Both the position numbers and the translations under genes were made by a program. From assembly GCA_900772845.1 (NCBI GenBank), contig CAAGSD010000048.1, positions 1 through 21,656 of the forward strand: DNA of 21,656 nt, read 5' to 3'. Shown piece by piece: positions 1 through 7,677 of this stretch. The notes under the pieces are model-generated. The model had not been told where the DNA came from. It did no database searches and saw only the letters and a program-made list of their open reading frames with translations. This DNA comes from Lachnospiraceae bacterium. Lineage in GTDB: Bacteria > Bacillota > Clostridia > Lachnospirales > Lachnospiraceae. The stretch's first letter is position 1. Every line of letters begins with the position of its first letter.

Positions 1-559
1 TCACGATGATAGGCTCATCTGCGCCACCGACTTCTTTCCAGTTGGTAACTGTGCCATTGTAGATGTTAGTCAGCTGCTCTTTGGTCAGATCTGCTACTTT
101 GTTAGAGGGATCTACACATACAGCAATACCGTCGATCGCTACTACATTCTCTACAACACCTGCTGCCTTTTCCTCATCCTTTAAGCTTCTGGAAGAGTTA
201 CCGATATCTGCTGTTCCATTGGTTACAGCTTCGATGCCTGCGCCGGATCCTACGAACTCAGCGGTTACGGTTACATCAGGATATTCTTCCATGAAAGCTT
301 CACTCAGTGCATTGGCTAACTTCTCCATAGAAGTACTTCCCACCATGGAAATACTGCCGGACAGCTCTGCAGCCTCGGTGGTTGCTGTCTGGCTGCTCTC
401 TGCTACAGTGCTTTCTGCTACGCTGCCTGCTTCTGCGGAAGTTGCCGCTGCGCTTCCTGCTTCTGCTGCGGTGTCACTGTTGCCGCATGCTGCCAGGCTC
501 ATTGCAAATAATATACATGCTCCTACCAGAGCCAATCCTTTACTGTGTCTTACTCTCAT
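1..559 (-). CDS. pstS: Phosphate ABC transporter substrate-binding lipoprotein PstS (partial, C-terminus off the left edge)
   Basis: Extracellular lipoprotein that binds phosphate and delivers it to the PstCAB importer. The first 186 codons are present. A signal peptide ends in the lipobox SLAAC (lipidated Cys at residue 25). An Ala/Ser/Glu/Thr-rich spacer follows to about residue 65. Then comes the start of a PstS fold: SGSISMVGSTSM, the phosphate-loop GSGAGIEA, and ADIGNSSRSL, with NGTVTNWKEVGG near the edge. The ATG at 559 has a GGAGGAA ribosome-binding site at 567-573 with a 7-nt spacer. A Pho-box-like promoter lies upstream, which agrees with the assignment. The pstCAB-phoU genes would be expected beyond the left edge but are not visible. 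Family certain; the ligand is inferred from the family and the promoter. Confidence 0.93.
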   Translation of the reverse strand, partial: MRVRHSKGLALVGACILFAMSLAACGNSDTAAEAGSAAATSAEAGSVAESTVAESSQTATTEAAELSGSISMVGSTSMEKLANALSEAFMEEYPDVTVTAEFVGSGAGIEAVTNGTADIGNSSRSLKDEEKAAGVVENVVAIDGIAVCVDPSNKVADLTKEQLTNIYNGTVTNWKEVGGADEPIIV

Positions 560-632
560 AATAATGTTCCTCCATGTTTTTGTTTTTTCTTTCTCTTGAT
601 TACAAACAAATACTAACATGGAGGAAATTCAC

Positions 633-676
633 ATAATATCACAGTGTGGTAAGATATTTGTAAGTTTTAGGTAAAA
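633..676 (-). promoter_or_regulatory. Pho-box-like direct repeats with extended -10 promoter of pstS
   Basis: On the minus strand three TTAC(C/A) half-sites lie exactly 11 bp apart (complement GTAA at 649, 660 and 671). This is the spacing of PhoP boxes in Firmicutes (TTHACA repeats with 5-nt gaps). An extended -10, TGATATTAT, follows at 633-641, about 60 nt before the pstS ATG allowing for a short leader. There is no good -35, as expected for a response-regulator-activated promoter. Repeats and spacing are seen directly; PhoP binding is inferred. Confidence 0.72.
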
Positions 677-689
677 AGTTCAGCCATAG

Positions 690-715
690 AAAAGGTGAGC
701 CGCCAAAGCGGCACC
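690..715 (-). terminator. Weak terminator-like hairpin after the amidase gene
   Basis: On the minus strand GGTGCCGC and GCGGC..CACC pair around a TTTG loop with a 2-nt bulge, followed by TTTT at 690-693. It lies 20 nt past the amidase stop and just upstream of the Pho boxes, so it could separate the amidase from pstS. The U tract is short. Confidence 0.4.
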
Positions 716-734
716 GGCTGCGCAGCAGACGCTT

Positions 735-1277
735 TTATGAATGTAGTGTGGGCTGAACACTCTCCAGAATCCCCTCGGCAATGGCCCGGGCGATTTCCTC
801 GAACCGGCTGTCGAAGAGTTCGTTGTCCGCATCCGTATTGATAAATCCCACTTCCACCAACACCGCCGGCATATTCGTGCTGTTCAGTACCACCAGATTC
901 GGTCTTTCATTCACTCCCAGATTCACGAATCCCACTTGTTCCAGCCTGGCATTGATATTGTACGCCATCCGGGCGGCCGTCCCATAACGGTTATAGACCA
1001 GACTCTCCACACCGCTGTACTGATTGGGATAAGGACTGGAATTGCGGTGGATCGAGACAAAATAATCGCCACCCACTTCATTCCCTTCCTGCGCTTTCTG
1101 ATAAGGAGATTCATAAATATCCGTGGTTCGGGTATAATACACATCCACTCCGTTTTCCTCTAAGATCCTTCCCACCGCCAGTGTCAGTGCCAGCGCATCC
1201 TCACTTTCTTTTCTTCCATGATACGTGGCCCCGGGGTTCGCACCACCATGGCCCGCATCCAATACGATCAATGGCAT
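735..1277 (-). CDS. N-acetylmuramoyl-L-alanine amidase (Amidase_3 family)
   Basis: Zinc-dependent amidase that cuts the bond between N-acetylmuramic acid and the stem peptide of peptidoglycan. The 180-aa protein is a bare catalytic domain. It shows DAGHGG (ligand His10), Glu24 in GRKESE, SIHRN (ligand His77) and VEVGFIN (catalytic Glu142), so the active site looks complete. It has no signal peptide, membrane anchor or binding repeats. Export is therefore unclear; the CwlD and CwlB types usually carry a signal sequence. The only usable start is the ATG at 1277: the frame upstream reaches a stop within about 10 codons with no other common start. Its likely ribosome-binding site, GGGAG, lies in the 3' arm of a terminator hairpin and is separated from the ATG by seven T. 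Family sure; physiological role unknown. Confidence 0.9.
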   Translation of the reverse strand: MPLIVLDAGHGGANPGATYHGRKESEDALALTLAVGRILEENGVDVYYTRTTDIYESPYQKAQEGNEVGGDYFVSIHRNSSPYPNQYSGVESLVYNRYGTAARMAYNINARLEQVGFVNLGVNERPNLVVLNSTNMPAVLVEVGFINTDADNELFDSRFEEIARAIAEGILESVQPTLHS

Positions 1278-1319
1278 AAAAAAACTCCCGCATATCCTCT
1301 TTCTTCATGATATGCGGGA
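1278..1319 (-). terminator. Intrinsic terminator whose U tract touches the amidase start codon
   Basis: On the minus strand TCCCGCATATC (1309-1319) pairs with GATATGCGGGA (1286-1296), an 11-bp perfect stem with a 12-nt loop. One G and seven T (1278-1284) follow, then immediately the amidase ATG at 1277. It sits 21 nt past the stop of the 660-aa lipoprotein gene. The 3' arm also contains the amidase GGGAG ribosome-binding site. Confidence 0.85.
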
Positions 1320-1340
1320 ATTTTCCCTTTTAGATATTTT

Positions 1341-3323
1341 TTATTTCCAGGAGAACTCACCCTTGACCGCTTCTGTATATTGTTCCTCCGTGATGGGTTT
1401 GTACCGTTCTCCGTCATACCAGTCGGTAAACCCGTTTTCCGTCTGGTAGATTTCGCCGGTCTCTGTATCCATTACTCTTTCGACGCCAAATGTTGCATCA
1501 CTCTGTTTCTGCCTCATAATGTCATCGCTCTTATTCCGGTTCTCCCAGGTGGACATGATACTGTCCGACATCTCCGATGCTGCCTGACTAAGCCGTCCGG
1601 CGGTTGTGATCTGTTGATTGCTCTGTCCCATGGCGTAATTCACAAAGTTCTGGGAATAATCCAGACTGCTGAGGCTTTTGGTCAGGATTTCTTCCCAGTT
1701 CTGGAAAGTATCCTTCTGTGTCGTCACGGCAATTACGTTATATGCCATATAGTATCCGGTTCCCATGGACGGAATGTTGAACGGCTCCAGATCCGCAGAA
1801 AACATTCCCTCGCCTTCCGCTCCATCCTGCCGGAAATCCGCATACACCAGGCTGTCTCCCTGTCCGTACCCTTCCCTGGGCGACATCTCCTGTATTCTCG
1901 GCAGATGAATGGTGCTGTAGGCCGGCTGCGTTTCTATGGTATCAGCATATTGTGAGAATATATTGAAAAATCCCACGGTAGACACATCATTCAGAATCGG
2001 AAATAATCCCCATTCCTCTCCATATGTGGAAAATAAATATTGCATGGTTTCATCCATATATAAGGGCTCCGCCTTCAGGATAAACAATATCTGATTCACC
2101 GGGCATTCCGGATCATACACATGAATGGCATGCTGCATTCCCGCAATGGTCTGGGTGCTTTCCACAATCCATCCCTGCGGGATTTCCATGGAAAAATCAT
2201 CACATACATAGGATTCCAGTTCCAATCCGGAGTAAAGCGGGGTAATCGTGAAATCCTGTGCTTCCGTCACCGGTTTTGTTCCCGCTGCGTAATCTGCCAC
2301 AATGTTATGCAATTCCCGGTATCCTTCTGTTTCGTAGGCTACATTACCTTTTAACAGCCTGCCTGCTTCAAAACGGACCGTCCAGGTACTTCCATCCGCC
2401 AGTGCAAAACAAAAGGTTTCTCCCGCATCCGCAGCACGGCTGTCCGCCTGCGCCCCTACGGTGATCTGCTGCAGTGCCTCCAGACACTTCTGTATGATAG
2501 CGGCATCCGTGATCTTCCATTCATTTGCCGCCTCTCCCTCCTGGGAATAGGTAAGTTTTACCGGTGTCGGAATATAGTTTGCAACTTCTGCCACAGAAAG
2601 TCCCGGTAATTGTATCTGGCTTTCCATCACATCATCCGTTCCCTCTCCGAAAGCATTTACTGTGTACCAGCAGGAAGTGGCAGTGTGCCAGTCGTCCTCT
2701 CCCTGCACGATCTCATATAAGTGAATGGTATACGTTCCGTCCCCATTGTCCACGCATTCGGCTTCCGGCGCAAGGAATCCGGTTTCTTTTTCATAGGCTG
2801 CTCTTGCCATTGCCAGCAATTCTCCGCCTTCCAGAGGCGTTGTCTGCACGGTCTGTCCCTTTCCCGGCAGGTCCTGTATCGGAACCAGTATATATTCTCC
2901 GGTCTGGAGATTGTCCTCGTCTCCTCCCGCTATTTGTTCTTCTTTTCTCTCCACCTGCATCAGCACCTGCGTGGACTCAAAGGTAAACTTTAACAGAGAA
3001 AAACTATCTGACAAATCCTGTCCGTTTTCCTTCAGGATCTGCCCGATCACCAGTTCCCCATCCGCAGTCTCTTCTACAGACTGTAACGTATAAACTTCCT
3101 CTTCATACTCCGGGCTTCCCGACCGGAAAAAACAATGCAGCAACATGCTTTCTCCCATTTCCAGGTAATATTTCAGCTGTCCGTTCTGATCATAGCATCC
3201 GTAGCCGCTATACTCCTTATATTTTTCCACAGTTGTTCCTTCTGTTTCCGCAAGCTTTCCACAGGCACTGCAGATGACACATAACAGCATGGCTGCCAAA
3301 ATGCCAAATATTTTTTTCTTCAA
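1341..3323 (-). CDS. Large lipoprotein of unknown function sharing a C-terminal module with its divergent neighbour
   Basis: A 660-aa exported lipoprotein: basic n-region MKKK, hydrophobic core, and lipobox CSAC with Cys21. No named domain was recognised. Residues 30-350 look like beta-rich extracellular modules. Residues 380-660 resemble residues 60-399 of the zinc-ribbon protein encoded at 3534-4733. Shared landmarks are IPQGW (381-385) against IPNGW, TQKDTFQNWEEIL (535-547) against a TEKDSYEMIF stretch, SEMSD (583-587) against SETSD, and GVE..D..TG..Y against GVN..D..G..Y, with the last two landmarks 30 residues apart in both. The start codon is TTG (3321-3323). The GGAGG at 3332-3336 lies 8 nt away; a second GGAGG only 1 nt from the TTG is too close to serve. 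It is transcribed away from the zinc-ribbon gene across a region with tandem palindromes. Confidence 0.8.
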   Translation of the reverse strand: MKKKIFGILAAMLLCVICSACGKLAETEGTTVEKYKEYSGYGCYDQNGQLKYYLEMGESMLLHCFFRSGSPEYEEEVYTLQSVEETADGELVIGQILKENGQDLSDSFSLLKFTFESTQVLMQVERKEEQIAGGDEDNLQTGEYILVPIQDLPGKGQTVQTTPLEGGELLAMARAAYEKETGFLAPEAECVDNGDGTYTIHLYEIVQGEDDWHTATSCWYTVNAFGEGTDDVMESQIQLPGLSVAEVANYIPTPVKLTYSQEGEAANEWKITDAAIIQKCLEALQQITVGAQADSRAADAGETFCFALADGSTWTVRFEAGRLLKGNVAYETEGYRELHNIVADYAAGTKPVTEAQDFTITPLYSGLELESYVCDDFSMEIPQGWIVESTQTIAGMQHAIHVYDPECPVNQILFILKAEPLYMDETMQYLFSTYGEEWGLFPILNDVSTVGFFNIFSQYADTIETQPAYSTIHLPRIQEMSPREGYGQGDSLVYADFRQDGAEGEGMFSADLEPFNIPSMGTGYYMAYNVIAVTTQKDTFQNWEEILTKSLSSLDYSQNFVNYAMGQSNQQITTAGRLSQAASEMSDSIMSTWENRNKSDDIMRQKQSDATFGVERVMDTETGEIYQTENGFTDWYDGERYKPITEEQYTEAVKGEFSWK

Positions 3324-3419
3324 TCCTCCCGCCTCCGTTTCCGTATTTCTCCGCTTTAATTGTACTTTTTTATGGTACTTACATTGTAACGGAAAATATC
3401 ACGGACAGGCGTTCAGTTT

Positions 3420-3446
3420 CCAAGTTGGCATTTTCCAAATTGGAAA
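3420..3446. promoter_or_regulatory. Tandem CCAANTTGG palindromes between divergent genes (putative operators)
   Basis: Two palindromes, CCAAGTTGG (3420-3428) and CCAAATTGG (3435-3443), lie 15 bp apart centre to centre. The second extends to a 15-bp palindrome TTTCCAAATTGGAAA (3432-3446). They sit between the lipoprotein gene and the zinc-ribbon gene. A TATAAT (3476-3481, plus strand) about 30 bp away lacks a good -35, so the sites could bind an activator for the plus-strand gene, or a regulator of both genes. Palindromes are seen; the binding protein is unknown. Confidence 0.5.
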
Positions 3447-3533
3447 TTTTTCGCTTTTCCCTTTTTGACGTCTTATATAATAAGAACGAACTTGTTGTCG
3501 AACCGATTTAACGATAAAAAGAAAGGGAATGCT

Positions 3534-4733
3534 ATGGAATACACAGAAGTGAAATGCAGAAATTGCGGTCATTCTCTGAAAGTGCCTTACGGCGCCCCCA
3601 GAATCCGCTGTGAATATTGTGATACCGAATATATCTTATCCACCCGTCGAAAGGAGGAATCCTCCGAAATCCAACGCATCGACTATGCCGGCAGAGGACC
3701 CTTATACCAGGCTTATATTCCCAATGGTTGGTCCTGCCGTGTTACCGATGACAACTCCGTTTCCACTTTGGCTGCTGTCTGCAAGTCCCTGCAGCTTCAG
3801 TCTCCAGAAGGTGCAAGGCTTATTTTTCTGCCGTTTGCCTATTATAAAGACTACACGACAGGATCTTCCCTTCCCGGCATGGGTCCCCGTGACTATCAGC
3901 TGAATCCCCGTTCTCTGGTATGCTATCGCAGAATAGTTCCCCTTTCTCAATATGCCGTAGAACGTATTTCCGCCATCTGCGGTGTCCCTCAAATCCAGAT
4001 GCGTCCCTGTTCCGGTGAACTTCTGCAGAAAAAGACACTTCTGTTTCAACAGGAAGCTTCTCAGAAACTGGAAAAAAACGTCCTGACGGAAGCTGGAAAA
4101 TTCCAGTTCCGTTTTCAGCAAAACAACAGGGTCTATGACGGGTATTTCGCCACGATCCTTGCCAAAGCAGTGAAGGAATCTCCGGGCAGTTCTCCGGATG
4201 TCATGGATCTGTTCAAAAAAGGAATGGCCTTTATGGGTGCCATGTATGGCATCGGAGGCATGGAAACTTCTGACTGGGGGCGTGCCTTTGATCTGCTGTT
4301 GGTGTATCCTCATACCGAAAAGGATTCTTATGAAATGATCTTTGATAAATTTCTTGCCACGCTGCGCTATGCTCCTCTGTATTTTGCATTGCAGGACGAA
4401 GAACTCCAAACTACCAGACAGATTCAGATGCAGGGAGCCATGCAACGACAGCAGAACGCCATCCGTTCTTCCCAGCAGATTTCCCGTACCTTGTCGGAGA
4501 CCTCAGATATTGTCAATCAGGGACTTCATGACCACAGCCGACAGATGGACCGGATCTACGACAGAGCCTCAGACGGGATTCGCGGTGTAAACATATATAC
4601 AGATTCTGCCGGAAGAGGTTATGAGGCAGATGTGGGATATGAACACATCTACCATCATAACGGTACCTTCGTAGGAAGCAAAGACGGAAGTCTGCAATTA
4701 GGCCCGGAATGGGAAGAACTGGAGCGTCATTAA
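3534..4733 (+). CDS. Zinc-ribbon protein of unknown function
   Basis: A 399-aa protein with no signal peptide or clear membrane span, so probably cytoplasmic. An N-terminal zinc ribbon has C8-x2-C11 and C26-x2-C29, of the kind used for nucleic acid or protein contacts. Residues 60-399 form a module also seen in the divergent 660-aa lipoprotein: IPNGW at 62-66, TEKDSYE at 261-267, a Gln-rich stretch around 291-320 that may be a coiled coil, and a GV..YTDSAGRGY tail at 351-363. The ATG at 3534 is chosen over an upstream in-frame TTG at 3465, because the TTG lies within the promoter region and the ATG is preceded by GAAAGGG with a 6-nt spacer. Its stop codon overlaps the stop of the convergent regulator gene. 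Reality of the gene is sure; function unknown. Confidence 0.8.
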   Translation: MEYTEVKCRNCGHSLKVPYGAPRIRCEYCDTEYILSTRRKEESSEIQRIDYAGRGPLYQAYIPNGWSCRVTDDNSVSTLAAVCKSLQLQSPEGARLIFLPFAYYKDYTTGSSLPGMGPRDYQLNPRSLVCYRRIVPLSQYAVERISAICGVPQIQMRPCSGELLQKKTLLFQQEASQKLEKNVLTEAGKFQFRFQQNNRVYDGYFATILAKAVKESPGSSPDVMDLFKKGMAFMGAMYGIGGMETSDWGRAFDLLLVYPHTEKDSYEMIFDKFLATLRYAPLYFALQDEELQTTRQIQMQGAMQRQQNAIRSSQQISRTLSETSDIVNQGLHDHSRQMDRIYDRASDGIRGVNIYTDSAGRGYEADVGYEHIYHHNGTFVGSKDGSLQLGPEWEELERH

Positions 4734-6475
4734 TCCTCCACCAGCGGTGGTGCGAACTGTTCTATGGCCTCCCGCAATCTGGCATGATAGATTACAAAAT
4801 GGATTGCCGGAGCTTTTCCCTTGGATACCATGGCCCATTTTCCTTCATGGATCTGTATCTGCAGATTCCGGAATGCCTGTGTCTTCGTTTCTTTTAAACT
4901 ATAATTTTCATGGGTCTGTGCATACTTTCTTGCCTGTTCTAAATGCGCCTGATATTCCTCCCAGGTATAAGCGTAATCTGTCTCGCAAAACATTCCATTC
5001 AGGGAAAGTGTCACCGGATACCGGTCGAATTCTTCCCGTCCCGGCAAAGAGATTTCATCTGTCATGCGGTTATCCTGTAAAATACGCTCGTTCAACTGTC
5101 GCAGGGTATCCGCATGGGTCAGAATCTTTTCCGCCTGCTCTCTCGACACCTCACGCTGTTTCAAAAAACTTTTCAACCATTCTCTGTCTGCGATCCACAG
5201 GGGCGGTGCCGATAAAATATTTTTTCTCTTCCCGACAGTTTCCGCATCTGACCGCAGGAATATACCAAAAGCTGCGGCATTTTCCGCCCGGTAGATCTCC
5301 ATCAGCGGATTGGCGGAATTCAATAATTCTTTTGCCCGTTTCTGATAATATGCCACCTCGTCCCTGGAACGGGCGAGATAGTATTTTCCCTCACTGTGAT
5401 ATCCCCTGATGGCTTCACCGGATAAAGCCACAGAGCCGGACACCTTCAGAAAATGCAGAAACACCTGATCCTGCCCTGCTTTCAGATAATAGGGTGAAAT
5501 CTGCCCCGTCATGTACATCGGGATCCAGCTTTCCAGTCCCAGCATCATTTCCTCGAAAGACCGGTCCAGATTATGGATCTGGTGCAGATGCAGTCCTTTT
5601 TTCAGCATCATTGCCATACCGAACATCCACTTTTTCGGAAATTCCGGATCCTTTGCCATCTCTTCCATGGGCATGTCACTGTACATGATCACCGGATCCA
5701 TGGATTTGCTCAACACCGTATCTTTCAGAAAATCCAGTTCCGCTTCCATCATATTTTGCAATCCGGTGTAGGATTTCGATGTGGACAGCCGGAAAGGAAT
5801 TGCGGGCGGAACTTTCCATTCGTCAAAATGAATAGCTTTGATATATTCGTTCAGGTCAAACTGATCCAACTGCTCCAGAAAATGGGATACTTCACTCTCC
5901 TTCTCCCTGCCCGGATGCAGCAGCCATTTTTTCAGGACCTCTGCCCGCTGCGCTCCGGTCTCCAATGCACTGCTATCACACTGCAAAATCTGTGCAAGTG
6001 TCTCCCTGTCTGCGGGCTCTGCGTATACTTCCGCCACATAGTTTGCCACGGCTTCCGCAAATTTTTCCGGTTCTGCCGGCTGTCTGGAGCCGTTTCGAAA
6101 ACGGAAGACAGTGGAACTGTCATAATTGATCTGCTGACACAGTTTGTTCATATTCATATTTAACGCAGCTGCCAGCAGATTAAAATTCGTTCGCAACTGT
6201 TCCTTATCTACTGCTGTCATATCCTGACAGCGTAAAAAGCTCTCTCTGACCTTCTCTTCGGTCAGCGTCTTAATTCCCCGCTGTCCGGCTATCTGGGCAA
6301 TCGCCTCACAGATACCGGAAAAGGCCTCGGTATCCGTGTCCGGTACCCGGCTGCCGCAGCGGTATCTGCTGAGCGTGGCCGCCGAAAGTCCGGAAGCTTC
6401 TCCCAATTCCTTTGCTGTGCAATCCAGTTCTTCCAGATATGCATTTAACTGCTCATGAAATCTTTTATCGTCCAT
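4730..6475 (-). CDS. Regulator-like protein with two XRE-type helix-turn-helix regions
   Basis: A 581-aa soluble protein. Residues 20-45 form an XRE-like HTH (AKELGEASGLSAATLSRYRCG). Residues 106-132 form a second copy of similar pattern (NKLCQQINYDSSTVFRFRNGS). About 430 mostly alpha-helical residues of unrecognised type follow. Two HTH units on one chain suggest it binds two half-sites as a monomer, or that one copy has another role. The helical C-terminus could sense a ligand or partner. The ATG at 6475 has AGGGGA about 8 nt upstream. The gene has its own promoter right after the anti-sigma gene and converges on the zinc-ribbon gene, sharing the 4 bases TTAA at their stops. The DNA-binding role is inferred. 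Confidence 0.75.
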   Translation of the reverse strand: MDDKRFHEQLNAYLEELDCTAKELGEASGLSAATLSRYRCGSRVPDTDTEAFSGICEAIAQIAGQRGIKTLTEEKVRESFLRCQDMTAVDKEQLRTNFNLLAAALNMNMNKLCQQINYDSSTVFRFRNGSRQPAEPEKFAEAVANYVAEVYAEPADRETLAQILQCDSSALETGAQRAEVLKKWLLHPGREKESEVSHFLEQLDQFDLNEYIKAIHFDEWKVPPAIPFRLSTSKSYTGLQNMMEAELDFLKDTVLSKSMDPVIMYSDMPMEEMAKDPEFPKKWMFGMAMMLKKGLHLHQIHNLDRSFEEMMLGLESWIPMYMTGQISPYYLKAGQDQVFLHFLKVSGSVALSGEAIRGYHSEGKYYLARSRDEVAYYQKRAKELLNSANPLMEIYRAENAAAFGIFLRSDAETVGKRKNILSAPPLWIADREWLKSFLKQREVSREQAEKILTHADTLRQLNERILQDNRMTDEISLPGREEFDRYPVTLSLNGMFCETDYAYTWEEYQAHLEQARKYAQTHENYSLKETKTQAFRNLQIQIHEGKWAMVSKGKAPAIHFVIYHARLREAIEQFAPPLVED

Positions 6476-6498
6476 GCCGCATTCCCCTTTCCAACAAC

Positions 6499-6541
6499 AA
6501 TTCTTAAAAGAATTATACAGGAAAACAGGGGATTCCTACAA
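6499..6541 (-). promoter_or_regulatory. Promoter of the two-HTH gene with a palindrome at the start site
   Basis: Minus strand TTGTAG (6536-6541), 18-bp spacer, TATAAT (6512-6517). The palindrome AATTCTT-AA-AAGAATT (6499-6514) overlaps the -10 and start region, where a repressor would block RNA polymerase. Autoregulation by the HTH protein is a guess from position. Confidence 0.6.
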
Positions 6542-6555
6542 GTCTGTTGTTATTA

Positions 6556-7527
6556 TTATAGTGCCTCCACAATTTCCTGCGGTATCACGAATTCCGGTGC
6601 CCCCATGTACCCGGGCGCCACTTCGTATTCGTCAAAGGCAATGACCAGTTCTCCATTTTCATTAAAGTAAAAATTGGTCTGCTCCGTGATTCCCTGGAAA
6701 TTGAATTCCGGCATATCTTCGTCATCCAGGAAATACTTCACCTCTTCATCTGCTGCCATCTGCTCCCGCATCTGGTTCTTGATATTCTCACTGATCACAG
6801 AGAGATAATCACTTCCCTCCGCAAACAAATCAGAAAGTGTCACCACATTTCCCGTCTGTTTCTCAATGGTATAAAACTGATTATGCTCATAACCGCTGGC
6901 TTCCGTCTCCAGCACACTTAATTTTACGGTATAATACTGTGCGTTGTCCGTAACGACCTCCTGGGACACATGCAGGCCATGATATCCTTCCTCGGATAAG
7001 GTATCCTCAAACTGACGGATCAGTTCCTCTACCGTAGCTTTCATATCCTGGTTGACCGCTTCCACACCATCTTCCGACAATTTTGCCACAGCAGCCTCCT
7101 GCCCGGCATCTGCGTTATCCGGTGCGGCTGCACCGACTGTCACTCCCCCGGCGGAAACACCTTCTCCGTTGGGAATTCCTTCCCCCGTGTCCTCCCCGTA
7201 GGTGATCTGTGCCAGTTCGATCTCCGCATCATGGTTCTCATCACTATAATTGTACTGCCGCACCGTCACCAATCGGAAGAAGCCTCCCAACACAGGAATA
7301 TTCTCCATGGCATGTGCGATCTGCACATTAGTGTTGGGCAGTGCGATCAACACGATCACAGCCGCTGCTGCCGCCGTCCATGCCGAACGTCTTCTGCCCC
7401 GCTCTGCTCTTTTTTTCTCCATCCGGGCTCTGTCGATACCTGCCTGCAGCCGTTCTCGTCCCGCTTCGGGTATTGTCATATTCTCGTACTCCTCTTTTAA
7501 CTGTCTCAATTGTTCCTGTTCTGTCAT
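6556..7527 (-). CDS. RsiV-like membrane anti-sigma factor (DUF3298-type C-terminal domain)
   Basis: A 323-aa single-span protein encoded just after an ECF sigma factor. Residues 1-47 are a charged cytoplasmic region that should hold the sigma factor. Residues 48-64 are an Ala/Val/Leu membrane span. The motif AHAMENIPVLGGFFRLVTVR (72-91) follows, then an acidic/Gly linker to about 150. The C-terminal domain resembles RsiV/DUF3298, with LSVLETEASG, TLSDLF and FYFNENGELVIAFDEYEVAPG. In Bacillus subtilis RsiV binds lysozyme and is cut by signal peptidase, then RasP, freeing SigV. The AHA at 71-73, just outside the membrane, would suit signal peptidase. The ATG at 7527 (GGAG at 7535-7538, 7-nt spacer) is preferred over longer forms starting at 7617 or 7566 with poorer sites. 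The gap to the sigma gene is then 150 nt, with a small GTCTATTGCAACAGAC palindrome at 7655-7670. Lysozyme as signal is inferred. Confidence 0.85.
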   Translation of the reverse strand: MTEQEQLRQLKEEYENMTIPEAGRERLQAGIDRARMEKKRAERGRRRSAWTAAAAAVIVLIALPNTNVQIAHAMENIPVLGGFFRLVTVRQYNYSDENHDAEIELAQITYGEDTGEGIPNGEGVSAGGVTVGAAAPDNADAGQEAAVAKLSEDGVEAVNQDMKATVEELIRQFEDTLSEEGYHGLHVSQEVVTDNAQYYTVKLSVLETEASGYEHNQFYTIEKQTGNVVTLSDLFAEGSDYLSVISENIKNQMREQMAADEEVKYFLDDEDMPEFNFQGITEQTNFYFNENGELVIAFDEYEVAPGYMGAPEFVIPQEIVEAL

Positions 7528-7677
7528 ATCTATTCTCCATCTGTCCGGTCTCTTGGAACCGGCCATACTATCTCTTCCTATATCCCACCCAATATTTGCA
7601 TATCGTGGAATGATCATCCCACTTTTATCTCATATCGGAGCTGGGCCTGCGAATGTCTATTGCAACAGACTTAGAAA

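Noticed and set aside
3702..4445. Minus-strand frame of 247 codons inside the zinc-ribbon gene
   Set aside because: No ribosome-binding site, no domain; the plus-strand gene has a zinc ribbon and homology to the neighbour.
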